From assembly GCA_964059195.1 (NCBI GenBank), contig CAXKWD010000004.1:118888043-118952042 (forward strand): a DNA stretch of 64,000 nucleotides, given 5' to 3'. The notes under the pieces were generated by a model, which saw only the letters and a list, made by a program, of their open reading frames with translations, did not search any database and was not told where the DNA came from. The position numbers were made by a program, and so were the translations under genes. Positions 1 to 12,451 of the stretch are shown piece by piece. Origin of the DNA: Ectobius pallidus. Taxonomy: Eukaryota > Arthropoda > Insecta > Blattodea > Ectobiidae. How positions within the stretch are numbered: the first letter of the stretch is position 1; every line of letters begins with the position of its first letter.

Positions 1-2880
1 AAATCTCTCAATATAAATATATATATATATCTACGCACAGGGACACAACTGCTGAGGAAACTATCAGAAATAACTGAATGGAGAATTCATAAACAAGAAG
101 ACAGAATTAAACTTGAAACTGAAAGGCAAACCCAGATCACCTACGCCCGAGAAGAACTGGACGACAAGAAAGAGGCCAAAGAAACCCCCAAACGAACCCG
201 ACCAAGGAGAGATCAACAAACAAAACACTGACCGGCCAAATTTGACACCAATATAGACAAAGTCAAAGCACATGTAAAAAACTATCTTTGCATGTCGGAC
301 CGCCAAGTATTCAAACCGACCAGTCAGGAATCATCCGAGAAATGACCAAGGTCAAGACGAAAGGAGAAAATCATGGGCCAAGACAATAACTATTTAAAGT
401 AGGTGAAGTTACTAGAAGAAAAAAAACTAAACTGCCTATATGGAAAGCATATATCTATATATGCGGGGCATATATACTTCCCTCGCCTCAGACTGAAGAG
501 CTGCTACCATGCAACGACAGAAGATATTGTGTACATAAGGAAGATTAAGGAACTTTAAGAAAAATATACATATAACTTTGATTCTCAAAATTAGTAGATA
601 CAAAAACCATCAATGCCAAATAATAAATATAAATCTAATATCTCCAATATTTATAACTTTAACTTCGTTGCTGATTAGTTTAGTAATACTGGTACTTTTT
701 AGGAAGACGTGAGGAATTGCCCATCAGAGGGAGATCGAATTCTTCAGTCCAAGGCAAAGTAGAGGGCAAGTAAAGGTGCAGCACAGAAAACAGGTTAAAT
801 TCCATAATGGCAGTAACAATATTTAATAAATAAACTCCACAAAACAATAGTAAAACGGAATAATTCTAAATAGCAGTAATTAACACTGCATAAAATCAAT
901 CTTAAATATGATATACAATAAATAAAGCATGTCACATAAAGACATACACTGGCTACTAATTATACCCAATGACTACTAACTATCCAAATCCTCATCCAGA
1001 ATTTCACTAAGTGCAAAGCAGGGATAATGCGAACTAATCTAACCTAACTCATTAATTATCTAGAATAAGATCAATCATAAGCTTAGGGAAATACGAATGG
1101 AGTGAGGGACAGCAATAAATTTCTAGCAGCATAGTTACTAATACGCAGCAAATAATTGAATAAGAAAAGCTGAAGCACAAATTCAAATAATTTAGAATAA
1201 TTACGGTCAGAGAAAATACAAGAGGGACCAGAGAAAAGATTTACATGAGCATATAATTAAGTGAGCATAATTTAGAAAAATCTTAAATTGAAAGATCAAT
1301 TTGCTGCAAAATACACAGCCCAAAAAAATGTAACAATAAGACTAGAGGCCCTAATCTAACCAGGAAAATAAGTGAACAAGATATGAGTAACCGTTAAGTT
1401 AAATTTAAATCAGAATCAATGACAGGAAAAATCAATAATTAGTTAATAGCCAAAAGGGGGAATAAATTACTATAATATAGAATATAAAAAATCTAAATGA
1501 ACCAGAAAAGAGAATTTACAAAACCAGACAATAAATCTCAGAATGAAAATTTAGTTAATGACAGCAAGTCAGAAATATAACTATGGAAAGGGACCAATGC
1601 AAAAACCGAAAGTTTAGTTAAATAATCATAGTAAAATTGCAGAAACACAGAAAAATATATCTAAGCTAAGAACCAATATGAATATGCAGGACGGTAGAAA
1701 ATTTAGGCCTACCCTGGTTAGAATAAATCTATAACAATTTATAATATACAGAATTACTATACGAACTAGGAGGGAATTTTCACAATATTCACACCATAGA
1801 ATTCCAATCTAAGTCAAGTTAAATAATGATGAGCATGAGAGCAAGGCAGAATTAACTGGAAAAAGTAATTTTAACTTTATACAAATTTCAGTGCCAAATA
1901 TCTGTATATCAATTAAACTTTATATGATATAATTCAAATTGCCGAAATAAGCAAATAATACAAGCTATCAATCTTATTGAAAATTTTACATCACTTGTTA
2001 CGTGAACAATAATTTCCAGAAATTTGAACCTAACAAGGAATACTTGTTTTAATACAATTAATGCACCAAATGCTACAGGGTGTCTAAATATAATCCTGAA
2101 ACACTATCAAATATTTAAGAACATTCCCGAAACTAGTTAGCAAGAATGAATTACTATAAGCAGGGGATAATTTAAGATAACTATCAAAACTCAACTGGGA
2201 AACGCCCACCAAAATGGCGATGTCGGCAAGTCCGAATAATTAGCAAAATCTTGAACGTGGCAGATACATTATTAATGCTTCTAAGAAATTCACTCACAAC
2301 AAAATGTAAGACTACCTATAATAGGTGAAAATATTAACTGAGAGAGTAAGGAGTTGTCATATCCGCGTAGCATAGAATGTGAGGGAAATGTTAACTAACA
2401 TTTACTACAGCATAGAATAAGCTAACCTGCTTCTTATACAAACATTGAAAATCTTTAGCAATTTCTTATATATATTAACTAGCATAATGTCTTGAGGCCT
2501 AAATCATGACTGTATAATGACGTTACAAACTGAATATCATTACATAAAATCCCTACGTGCCTGACACACACAAAATGGATATCCCTGTTAACTTTCTCTT
2601 TATGCATAATTAAATTTTCTGAGCAAAGGAGTGCTTAAGGCACATTAAGTTACTTTGGAATCATAGTAAAGTATTCCACAACTCACATGACAGACCTGGA
2701 AGGTTCTCCACGGCAGGACTCCAGACAACCACACTCACGAGAGACCTCGGCGAATCTAAATTGTCATAGCCTAGCGGTGAACCTCTCCAGCCTGCCACGT
2801 GAGGGCAGCACAGTACTAGATAACGTCATACCAAAGAACATAGAAAGGAGAAACCGTGGAATTATAATTCCACGTTACAG
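1..2880. repeat. Long direct repeat, left copy (LTR-like, cut by window start)
   Basis: This stretch recurs at 5399-8278 with a constant offset of 5,398 bp and is almost identical; I noticed one substitution (near 621/6019). Identity stops sharply at 2880/8278. The left copy begins at or before the window edge, so its true length is unknown. It is A-rich and has no convincing gene; an 80-codon minus-strand ORF at 64-306 and a plus-strand ORF at 2687-2938 have no recognisable domain. The right boundary ends ...GTTACA, which fits an LTR ending in CA (or, read on the minus strand, an LTR starting TGTAAC). I read it as one LTR of a large non-coding retrotransposon; a tandem segmental duplication is the alternative. 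Confidence 0.75.
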
Positions 2881-4194
2881 ATACTCCCCTGTGTCCCATA
2901 AAAAAAAGTTTTTACCAAAAACTTTTTTTTTTTTTTAAATACAGACCTACAAAGATAGCCCAAAAAATGAAATACCAAACAGCTGAGCTAACATCAACAT
3001 ACCCCCAAAAAAAAACTAATACTAACACAACAAGACAGTATATAAAATCAGTGGTCTCACAGATGTCTGATATACAGCAAATCACCATTTACACCATTCA
3101 TTATCTCAAAGTACCTTGGTTCCATCTTGACGTGTAATTCTTCTTGAAAGTTTTTTTTTTTTGCACAATAGACCCTGACAGCACATATCTATATAATTTT
3201 TTTTTTATCCAAAGACTAGTTGAAAAATTATTGTCCAAAAAATTTTTTTTTTTTTTTTTTTTTTTACATTTTAAATGTCTCATTCACTAATAATCTTGCT
3301 TGAAAAATACATGATACAGCACGGAGCATAAATGAACGCCAAATGTCCAAATCCGGCGATCGTGGAAAGATCAGCAAGGTCCATATTTAGCTGAAAGACT
3401 TGAATATTGCTGAGCTGAAGAAGAAGGTGGCGAAGCCAACAGAACACCATGCATGTTCTAAGATCGATGACTGCTGGATGAGCAAGATGAGGATGTCTCC
3501 GGCCACCCACTTGGAGTGACAAAGAAGAAAGCGGGGTAGCATACCCCATGAGGCATCCATACAGAGAGTCCAGAGGCACGGTACCAAATGCCTCCAAACA
3601 AGCCACCAGGAACTCCATGGCTTCCAGGCCCAGACTTTACATGTAGAATCATCTTCATAGAGCAGCTCGTACATGAAACACATTATTCAGAGTCATAAGT
3701 GATGGTTCACACCTTCTCACAGGGAGGGGACTAGTACATCCACAGTGAGAGGAAAGGTTTCTTGAATTGGATGAATGTCTTTGGAAATATCACTCCTTTG
3801 AATAGAAGTTCACAGCTTTGGCAGCTCAATAATCAGTTTTTTTTTTACTTTAAATAACTGTCCACTATAACTGATATCTATATGCACATGAGGTTGGAGA
3901 AAACATTACACTTAGTTTTGTTTTACTTAGGCGAGGATTTCTTCTTTTTTTTTTTTTGTTTACTTAAAGTTCACAAAATTTTTTTGTGTTCAATATCAAT
4001 TTGTTTATGCAGAGGGTTGTTGGAAATAAATAATGTCCATCCAACATAATAATAAGTCGATGCCGAGGTTTTGTTATTTTATTGATTCCAATTGTAAGGG
4101 AGATCATGCCTTTCTAAGCATAATATAAGTTACTGCCAGGTATTATTTGTTTGTTAGTGTGTGTGTGTTTTTTTTTTTTACAAGGGGGAGAGAC
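2880..4194. mobile_element. Non-coding spacer between the two long repeats
   Basis: About 1.3 kb lies between the end of the left repeat and a purine tract (CAAGGGGGAGAGAC, ending 4194) that is followed by TGCCGAGG, a plausible LTR start. If so, each LTR would be about 4.08 kb (4195-8277) around a very short internal region. No gag or pol coding is visible; the small ORFs at 3101-3683 look spurious. It holds poly(T) tracts (3150-3275, 3839, 3945, 4170). Both ends carry similar pyrimidine/purine tracts in inverted orientation (GATACTCCCCTGTG at 2880; CAAGGGGGAGAGAC before 4195), so the orientation of the element cannot be fixed. Confidence 0.4.
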
Positions 4195-7100
4195 TGCCGA
4201 GGAGGAAAATTCGAGGTCACGAGTGAGTTGTGATATACAAATTACTATATAAAAAGTTTACAACAAATTCAAACTTTAAATGGTTATCAAAGAGAAAGTT
4301 AACTAGACAATTACTTAATTACATAATTATACATATATACACTTATACATTATTTGCATAAAATTATACTTCATTAACTAGGCAAAACATCAAATCATAA
4401 ACCAAAAAAAATAGCCTAAAACTGGGCTTAACATTTCTTTAGTTGCGATACATGACAACGCCTTACCGATTTATCACATAGACCAAAAAAAAAATCCTGA
4501 ACTCTGCCTTATTAGAAGTCACTAGGCACTTATCACGAGTCTCAGATTATTTACTGAATGGGCCTTCTAGATACTGGTCAAATAACTCGATTTAGAAAAT
4601 TCAGCAATAGCTCAAAAATATTGCATGAGAAAATCTACTCACATTAAGAAACTTCAAAACTTCATCTTAATAATTACATAATATAGTATGAAAATAGATT
4701 TTAAAATTTAGTACCAACACACCACAATGAAGTATATCCATGATCATACTGATCAACAAACGTGGCGCACGCCTTCCTAGCAAGGACTACTAAATTTTAA
4801 CTGGAAGTAATCACAATAACACTGATTGATTACAACACAGAAAACCTAAGAGAGGGTATACTGACTATAAACGGCTTGAATCAGGAACGGAGGTGTCCCA
4901 TACCACCCATAAGAATAATATTGTTAGAAGAATAAGAAAAATCGGACCTGCAAAGGGCGTCCCATACCACCCATAAGAATAATATAGTTAGAAGAATAAG
5001 AAAAATCGGATCTGCAAAGGGCGTCCCATACCACCCATAAGAATAATATTGTTAGAAGAATAAGAAAAATCGGATCTGCAAAGGGCGTCCCATACCACCC
5101 ATAAGAATAATATTGTTAGAAGAATAAGAAAAATCGGATCTGCAAAGGGCGTCCCATACCACCCGCAGCAAATGGAATGTAGAAAAATGTAACTTAGCAC
5201 TGACAAACATCAATATCTGAGTCAAAGTCTACCATAATTAGACAAATATCAATAATAAAGTAGCGCGGTGCCGGCCTACCGCAGCTACTGCACACAAGCA
5301 AGCTCACTTGGCATAACTTGAAAAAGTGAATACTGCATCAACCTGAAACCTTTGTAGGTCACCCAGGACATCTATGCTCAGTAACTAGAAGGCAAAAGAA
5401 ATCTCTCAATATAAATATATATATATATCTACGCACAGGGACACAACTGCTGAGGAAACTATCAGAAATAACTGAATGGAGAATTCATAAACAAGAAGAC
5501 AGAATTAAACTTGAAACTGAAAGGCAAACCCAGATCACCTACGCCCGAGAAGAACTGGACGACAAGAAAGAGGCCAAAGAAACCCCCAAACGAACCCGAC
5601 CAAGGAGAGATCAACAAACAAAACACTGACCGGCCAAATTTGACACCAATATAGACAAAGTCAAAGCACATGTAAAAAACTATCTTTGCATGTCGGACCG
5701 CCAAGTATTCAAACCGACCAGTCAGGAATCATCCGAGAAATGACCAAGGTCAAGACGAAAGGAGAAAATCATGGGCCAAGACAATAACTATTTAAAGTAG
5801 GTGAAGTTACTAGAAGAAAAAAAACTAAACTGCCTATATGGAAAGCATATATCTATATATGCGGGGCATATATACTTCCCTCGCCTCAGACTGAAGAGCT
5901 GCTACCATGCAACGACAGAAGATATTGTGTACATAAGGAAGATTAAGGAACTTTAAGAAAAATATACATATAACTTTGATTCTCAAAATTAGTAGATACA
6001 AAAACCATCAATGCCAAATAATATATATAAATCTAATATCTCCAATATTTATAACTTTAACTTCGTTGCTGATTAGTTTAGTAATACTGGTACTTTTTAG
6101 GAAGACGTGAGGAATTGCCCATCAGAGGGAGATCGAATTCTTCAGTCCAAGGCAAAGTAGAGGGCAAGTAAAGGTGCAGCACAGAAAACAGGTTAAATTC
6201 CATAATGGCAGTAACAATATTTAATAAATAAACTCCACAAAACAATAGTAAAACGGAATAATTCTAAATAGCAGTAATTAACACTGCATAAAATCAATCT
6301 TAAATATGATATACAATAAATAAAGCATGTCACATAAAGACATACACTGGCTACTAATTATACCCAATGACTACTAACTATCCAAATCCTCATCCAGAAT
6401 TTCACTAAGTGCAAAGCAGGGATAATGCGAACTAATCTAACCTAACTCATTAATTATCTAGAATAAGATCAATCATAAGCTTAGGGAAATACGAATGGAG
6501 TGAGGGACAGCAATAAATTTCTAGCAGCATAGTTACTAATACGCAGCAAATAATTGAATAAGAAAAGCTGAAGCACAAATTCAAATAATTTAGAATAATT
6601 ACGGTCAGAGAAAATACAAGAGGGACCAGAGAAAAGATTTACATGAGCATATAATTAAGTGAGCATAATTTAGAAAAATCTTAAATTGAAAGATCAATTT
6701 GCTGCAAAATACACAGCCCAAAAAAATGTAACAATAAGACTAGAGGCCCTAATCTAACCAGGAAAATAAGTGAACAAGATATGAGTAACCGTTAAGTTAA
6801 ATTTAAATCAGAATCAATGACAGGAAAAATCAATAATTAGTTAATAGCCAAAAGGGGGAATAAATTACTATAATATAGAATATAAAAAATCTAAATGAAC
6901 CAGAAAAGAGAATTTACAAAACCAGACAATAAATCTCAGAATGAAAATTTAGTTAATGACAGCAAGTCAGAAATATAACTATGGAAAGGGACCAATGCAA
7001 AAACCGAAAGTTTAGTTAAATAATCATAGTAAAATTGCAGAAACACAGAAAAATATATCTAAGCTAAGAACCAATATGAATATGCAGGACGGTAGAAAAT

Positions 7101-8277
7101 TTAGGCCTACCCTGGTTAGAATAAATCTATAACAATTTATAATATACAGAATTACTATACGAACTAGGAGGGAATTTTCACAATATTCACACCATAGAAT
7201 TCCAATCTAAGTCAAGTTAAATAATGATGAGCATGAGAGCAAGGCAGAATTAACTGGAAAAAGTAATTTTAACTTTATACAAATTTCAGTGCCAAATATC
7301 TGTATATCAATTAAACTTTATATGATATAATTCAAATTGCCGAAATAAGCAAATAATACAAGCTATCAATCTTATTGAAAATTTTACATCACTTGTTACG
7401 TGAACAATAATTTCCAGAAATTTGAACCTAACAAGGAATACTTGTTTTAATACAATTAATGCACCAAATGCTACAGGGTGTCTAAATATAATCCTGAAAC
7501 ACTATCAAATATTTAAGAACATTCCCGAAACTAGTTAGCAAGAATGAATTACTATAAGCAGGGGATAATTTAAGATAACTATCAAAACTCAACTGGGAAA
7601 CGCCCACCAAAATGGCGATGTCGGCAAGTCCGAATAATTAGCAAAATCTTGAACGTGGCAGATACATTATTAATGCTTCTAAGAAATTCACTCACAACAA
7701 AATGTAAGACTACCTATAATAGGTGAAAATATTAACTGAGAGAGTAAGGAGTTGTCATATCCGCGTAGCATAGAATGTGAGGGAAATGTTAACTAACATT
7801 TACTACAGCATAGAATAAGCTAACCTGCTTCTTATACAAACATTGAAAATCTTTAGCAATTTCTTATATATATTAACTAGCATAATGTCTTGAGGCCTAA
7901 ATCATGACTGTATAATGACGTTACAAACTGAATATCATTACATAAAATCCCTACGTGCCTGACACACACAAAATGGATATCCCTGTTAACTTTCTCTTTA
8001 TGCATAATTAAATTTTCTGAGCAAAGGAGTGCTTAAGGCACATTAAGTTACTTTGGAATCATAGTAAAGTATTCCACAACTCACATGACAGACCTGGAAG
8101 GTTCTCCACGGCAGGACTCCAGACAACCACACTCACGAGAGACCTCGGCGAATCTAAATTGTCATAGCCTAGCGGTGAACCTCTCCAGCCTGCCACGTGA
8201 GGGCAGCACAGTACTAGATAACGTCATACCAAAGAACATAGAAAGGAGAAACCGTGGAATTATAATTCCACGTTACA
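4195..8277. mobile_element. Candidate complete large LTR (right copy)
   Basis: Bounded on the left by a polypurine-like tract and TGCCGAGG, and on the right by GTTACA. The portion 5399-8278 matches the left copy at 1-2880. Downstream, the sequence GCGAT followed by CTCTTGAATGTTG is the interior of a Helitron family also seen near 8970 and 43665, so the element landed in an older Helitron; GCGAT (8278-8282) may be a 5-bp target duplication whose partner lies outside the window. LTRs of this size with little internal sequence recall non-autonomous LARD-type elements. The left boundary is inferred from a single tract. Confidence 0.45.
4892..5165 (+). repeat. 64-bp tandem repeat array, four units plus a partial fifth
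   Basis: Units begin at 4892, 4956, 5020, 5084 and 5148, each opening with GGYGTCCCATACCACC and containing AAGAATAATATTGTTAGAAG. Units differ by only a few substitutions. A 72-codon minus-strand ORF over this stretch is a by-product of the repeat. Confidence 0.95.
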
Positions 8278-8278
8278 G
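5399..8278. repeat. Long direct repeat, right copy
   Basis: Partner of 1-2880, with which it is nearly identical. Near-identity over 2.9 kb implies recent insertion or gene conversion. No gene is supported in it. Confidence 0.9.
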
Positions 8279-8377
8279 CGATCTCTTGAATGTTGTAGCT
8301 CACGCTGGTCGATTCATTTGTTTTTAATGTCAAGGCACGCAAACATAATATGAAATTTTCATCCTACACCGAAGAGG

Positions 8378-8449
<72 letters not shown>

Positions 8450-8687
8450 GGGATAATCAATATTAGCCTAAATATGGTCAAACGTTGTTCGATTTGGACG
8501 AAACTCACTATACAGGGGTTTTCTGGGCCAAGGAACTCTAATCTGAGGTCGCTTTTACCAGGTGACGCTATCTAATCGTGATATGTAGTCCACATGATTT
8601 AGGTGTTAATATAATGATTTAACTATTATGCTCTTAATTTTTAATTTTTGAAATAATTATAGCGGGCGAAGCCGCGGGCACATGCTA
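8279..8687 (+). mobile_element. Helitron A, 3' part (interrupted by the LTR-like element)
   Basis: This is the 3' portion of a non-autonomous Helitron matching 8980-10106 and 43665-44645. It contains the shared block GTTCGATTTGGACGAAACTC and ends in the family terminus: a GC-rich hairpin (GCGGGCGAAGCCGCGGGC) followed by CATGCTA. The usual final CTAG reads CTAT because the next Helitron begins immediately. Its 5' part lies upstream of the LTR-like insertion, outside the window. No Rep/helicase coding is present. Confidence 0.7.
8379..8449. repeat. (ATT)n microsatellite
   Basis: About 70 bp of uninterrupted ATT triplets inside Helitron A. Confidence 0.97.
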
Positions 8688-10106
8688 TCTTTAAATAATA
8701 AAAATACGTGTTTCTCTGTCTGTCCACGATGCCCAGCGAAATCTACTGAACGCAGAGATCTGAAATTTTAAACATAGATGGGCTGAAAGGTGGGTGAATG
8801 CGCATCGAAGCCGGATTTTTAATTTTAGCTTTCGTTCGCGAGTTGTGAGTGAAAAACTGGCAGAAAACGTGATTTTAGCGCTGTCGAAGCATCAGATTTC
8901 AGTAATACATTTCAATGTCAAATCAATTGCAGTTCGCTTTGGCTATTTTTGTCATACCGTGGAAATAAAAGCATCGCGATCGCTTGAATGTTGTAAGCCC
9001 ACGCTGGTCGATTCAATTGTTTAGAATGACAAGGCCCGTAGACATATGAAATTTTCAACCTACACGGAAGAGGGATAATCAACATAGACCTAAATATGGT
9101 TAAACATCGTTCGATTTGGACGAAACTCACTATACAGGGATTTTCTGGGCCAAGGAACTCGAATCTGAGATCGCTTTTACCGGGCGACGCTATCTAATCG
9201 TGGTATGTAATTCACGTGATTTAGGTGTTAATAAATATATTGATTTAACTATTTGCTCTTTCTTTCTTTCTTTCTTTCTTTTTCGTAGTTTTACCTCTCC
9301 CTTTTAGGATTTAAGCGACCCAAGCCGCCCGGGCCTTACAGGGCCGCGACCTGTCGGGAGAGGGATTACCTTTGGATCACATACATACTTTTTTGACCAG
9401 ACAAGGACATGGAGGGCCTCCCCGGATGAGTGATCAGCCCAATGCCGGGGCCACCTCCGAGACAACACGAACACATAGGACGATACACACCATTCACACA
9501 CACACTCACTCAGAACAAGGCGAGGATGGGGATGAAGATGATAATGACGGCCAGATGATATCCGGGGACCACAAGCGCCTAAAGTTACCTGACATTTGTC
9601 TCATAGGTGAGGGAAAACCCCGGAAAAAACCTCACCTAGGTAACTTTTCCCGACCAGGAATCGAACCCGGGCCCGCTGCGTGAGAGGATTGGACGCATCC
9701 CCTGAGCCACAGCGGTGGACAACTATTATGCTCTTCATTTTTAATTCTTGAAATAATTATCGCGGGCGATCGCTTGATTTTGTAAGTCCATCCTGGACGA
9801 TTCATTTGTTTAGAATATCAAGGTCCGAAGACATATGAAATTTTCAACCTACACGGAAGAGGGATAATCAATGTAGGCCTAAATATGGTCAAACATTGTT
9901 CGATTTGGACGAAACTCACTGTACAGGGGTATTCTGGGCTAAGGAACTCGAATCTGAGGTCGCTTTTACCAGGCGACGCTATCTAATCGTGGTATGTAGT
10001 CCACGTGATTTAGGTGTTAATAAATACTATAATGATTTAACTATTATGCTCTTAATTTTTAATTTTTGAAATAATTATCGCGGGCGAAGCCGCGGGCACA
10101 TGCTAG
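8688..10106 (+). mobile_element. Helitron B, non-autonomous, abutting Helitron A
   Basis: It begins TCTTTAAATAATAAAAATACG, the divergent counterpart of the TCTATATTAATAAAAAG start at 43355, and both continue into the shared GATGCCCAGC and CAGAGATCTGAAATTTTAAA. It ends at CTAG (10103-10106) after the GC hairpin and is followed by T, as expected for Helitrons, which have TC...CTRR ends, insert between A and T and make no target duplication. Two internal unit copies (about 8975-9260 and 9736-10106) are separated by a SINE. It has no coding capacity. ORFs at 8794-9307 are incidental. Confidence 0.75.
9247..9735 (-). mobile_element. tRNA-derived SINE inserted in Helitron B (minus strand)
   Basis: On the minus strand the head (about 9720 down to 9640) carries pol III boxes: an A-box-like TGGCTCAGGGG and a B-box GGTTCGATTCC. 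The tail is the AAAG repeat (seen as TTTC at 9260-9283). The body, 9261-9720, is flanked by a target duplication, AACTATTTGCTCTT at 9247-9260 and AACTATTATGCTCTT at 9721-9735, differing by one base. The Helitron sequence is continuous across the insertion. The apparent 103-codon ORF at 9372-9683 is SINE sequence, not a gene. Confidence 0.9.
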
Positions 10107-10110
10107 TAAC

Positions 10111-10209
10111 TGATATTTTTACTGCCGATTTTTGAGGTGGCAAAGAGAGAGGTTTGGAAATTATGGGGTGGCAACTGCCACTCCTTGCCACCCTGTAATT
10201 ACGCCACTG
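10111..10209 (-). mobile_element. hAT-like transposon end, solitary
   Basis: Read on the minus strand from 10209 this starts CAGTGGCGTAATTACAGGG and continues through TGGCAAGGAGTGGC. That is the style of hAT termini, which begin CAGTGGCG. The opposite end is not visible; Helitron B ends just before it at 10106. Confidence 0.45.
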
Positions 10210-10629
10210 ATTTTGAATGAAGTTATACTTCAGAAATGCAAGTTCATTTTTTATAAACATTTGCTTGGATGGTAGCACTGCAGAAAATAAAAATAATTGA
10301 TAAACACACCTCAATAACAGATAGGAAGTGTGCCTTACGCCTTTATGGAACTGTCATGAAGTAGAATGAATGTGCAGTTTCACATGTCTTTTCTTATAAC
10401 TGAGCAGAGGTTTAAGGCACAAGTACAAATAGTTCATTGAGTATTTATTAGATATGAGGAGAAGGCATAAATGTTAAAAACTCAAAATTAAAGATTTGTG
10501 CCTTACGTCCTTAAACACGAAATATATACAGCTTAAACGAGAATTTCAGAACATACATATCAATTAAAATATTAACGACATTTTGTTGTCCATAGTAACA
10601 TAAAAACTATAATCTACTTTTTGCTGTAA
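10210..10629. other. No recognisable feature
   Basis: AT-rich sequence without a supported gene, repeat or RNA. Confidence 0.5.
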
Positions 10630-10865
10630 ATGCAGTCAGTTTAGCTCAGTCGTAATGAACATACCAAAACCAATTACAGCGACGAGGTATAGGCTAATAG
10701 GGAAGAGGTCCTGGGTTCAAATCAAATTTCGTGGCCACCCAAATTTACCGTAGGCTCTTGTAAAAACGCATTCATGAAACATTTTGCTTCTATTGTTAGG
10801 CTACATCTCAACGCATCCTGCATTTTTGCCTTCGAGATTGAGGAAAGCATGCAAACCGCAAGTTA
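10630..10865 (+). mobile_element. Degenerate tRNA-derived SINE-like sequence
   Basis: Contains TTTAGCTCAGTCG (A-box-like) and, about 80 bp on, TGGGTTCAAATC (B-box-like), followed by non-tRNA sequence. The spacing is longer than in a real tRNA, so a SINE relic is more likely than a tRNA gene. Ends are not defined. Confidence 0.45.
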
Positions 10866-10867
10866 TT

Positions 10868-11555
10868 AAGTGCCAGTATGGTACTTTATGAGATTGTGTG
10901 GGGAAGGGGAAATGTCTGTCCGTGTGTCTTTACGCGCGATAACTCAAATACGCTTTATTGGATTTTCATGAAACTTGGTATACGCATCTATAACGTCCAT
11001 GGCAAGAACCCTATTGATATTGGACAAATTCGGTTGACCGGTACCGGAGTAAAGCCCAACTTAGTGCCTATTTTATGGTAATATATTAGAAAGCATTTAT
11101 CAAATGCAAATTAGTTATCATGACAACATATTGTTTTACAGTATTCATATAATACGGCTTTGGAAGTTGCAATGCAGTTAGCTTTGACAAATAACAATAT
11201 TCCTTCACATACGGTTATGAAAGTAGATCGTTAAATTGGGCGAGGTAATTGAGATGGTAACGTCTTGGACTCACATTTTGATTGTTCCTGGTTCAATTCC
11301 CGTAGCCGGCCAATTTGACATATCTTTTCCGTATTGTTATGTGAGTATGCGATTGTCAAGATATCACAAATCTGTATAGTTCTGCTGATGCTGGACGATT
11401 CTAGCTGATTAAAAAACTAGACCTTTGTTCTCCCTGAAGCTCTACTTAATGAGTGATTGAATCTGGAGCTTACCTCGGAAATCAGCAAAAAAAACTTATT
11501 TTCTGCATATCATAATTGCAAATATAACTGATTAAACAAAAGCATACTGGCACTT
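10868..11555 (+). mobile_element. Unclassified repeat family 'AAGTGCCAGTATG', copy 1
   Basis: Begins AAGTGCCAGTATGGTACTTT and ends with the reverse complement of its first 13 bases (CATACTGGCACTT, 11543-11555). Copy 2 at 31356-33339 shares both ends, the downstream GTTACATCAGTTTACCTGAT and the interior. It has one internal unit (about 10935-11095) with GGTACCGGAGTAA and TAGTGCCTATTTTA, which copy 2 has three times. It also has a tRNA-like block near 11235-11310 (GAGATGGTAACG, GGTTCAATTCC). The ORF at 10878-11081 runs through the repeat and matches nothing I know. The family is unknown to me. Confidence 0.7.
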
Positions 11556-12195
11556 TGTTACATCAGTTTACCTGATATTATTATTATTATTGTTATTATT
11601 CACAGTAAAAGGATTGAACATAAGGATCGTCCCTGATGCTTTCTTTTCTAGATACTGTACTTGTTAGTTTATGAAATTGAAATAAATAAAATTTAATTGT
11701 CTCTATAACTTACTTTCTTCTGTGGTAGCCTTTTAACACGTTTAATACGAGAAAGTTTGTGCAACATATTTTGCACCGTTTATTAATTTTGTTGTGATAA
11801 TCGCAGTTAGTAACTTGCCATAGGCACGGAAACTGTTTATAGGATTCGATTACTTCGAGTAGAGTGTCTCGCCCCGACATGGCGCTGAAATTAGAAAACA
11901 CGTATGCATGGAGGACACCTGAAGACAGAATGAGGCTATTTGGATGTGGGTTTGGCCACTGACTAGCAGATTTGCGGGATGGCTTGGAGTCACTCCACGT
12001 CGTTTTCCGCATTCATTGTACGATGGCTTGATGGACGGATGGAGTGAACGGATGGATTTTTGCTCGACTGGATATCCAACCGGTCTATCGCTCCACGCCA
12101 AATGGACGACAGCCTTCCCATTCATTATGAGATTTTGGACTGACATCACTCCATTTGGACGTTTGGAGCGATAGTGAATGGCCGCCTTAAGTCTT
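11556..12195. other. No gene; undetermined repeat-like sequence
   Basis: A short ATT run lies near 11578-11600. Overlapping ORFs on both strands at 11850-12200 carry no recognisable domain. The stretch 11940-12180 has many TGGA/CCAT words (GGATGGAGTGAACGGATGG) like those near 24030-24180 and 33600-33690, and may belong to an unclassified DNA-transposon family. Confidence 0.3.
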
Positions 12196-12451
12196 AACAA
12201 CAGGTTTTGTCAGCCTGGGTGGCGCAGTTAGTATCGCGCTGGCTTTCTGTGCCCAAGGTTGAGGGTTCGATCCCGGCCCAGATCGATGGCATTTATGTGT
12301 GAATAAATGTGTTAGGCCCATGTAAGTAGATTTGCTGGCATGTAAAAGAACTCCTGCGGCACAAAATTCTAGCACACCGGAGACTGTCACAGGCCCAAAT
12401 TGCAGTTAATCTCCGTCGTTAAATAACCATCAACCAACCAACAACAGGTTT
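12196..12451 (+). mobile_element. tRNA-derived SINE, complete, with target duplication
   Basis: The head has an A-box-like GGTGGCGCAGTTAG and a B-box GGTTCGATCCC (near 12267), followed by a tRNA-unrelated body and a tail ending CCATCAACCAACC. A 12-bp direct repeat AACAACAGGTTT flanks the 232-bp body at 12196-12207 and 12440-12451. These features together identify a full-length SINE retrotransposed by a LINE. Confidence 0.9.

Noticed and set aside
64..306. 80-codon minus-strand ORF, hydrophobic (also 5462-5704)
   Set aside because: Arises from purine-rich LTR-like sequence read in antisense; hydrophobicity is a codon artefact, and the duplication follows the large repeat.
4892..5165. CRISPR-like array
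   Set aside because: Units are contiguous 64-bp tandem repeats without unique spacers, in a eukaryotic genome.
9372..9683. 103-codon ORF with His/Thr-rich stretch
   Set aside because: It is the reverse-oriented tRNA-SINE; its end encodes the B-box complement, not a protein.
12216..12285. Possible tRNA genes at SINE heads (also 47685, 60628, 20640)
   Set aside because: Pol III boxes are present but sequence runs on into SINE bodies with tails and target duplications; acceptor stems are not closed.
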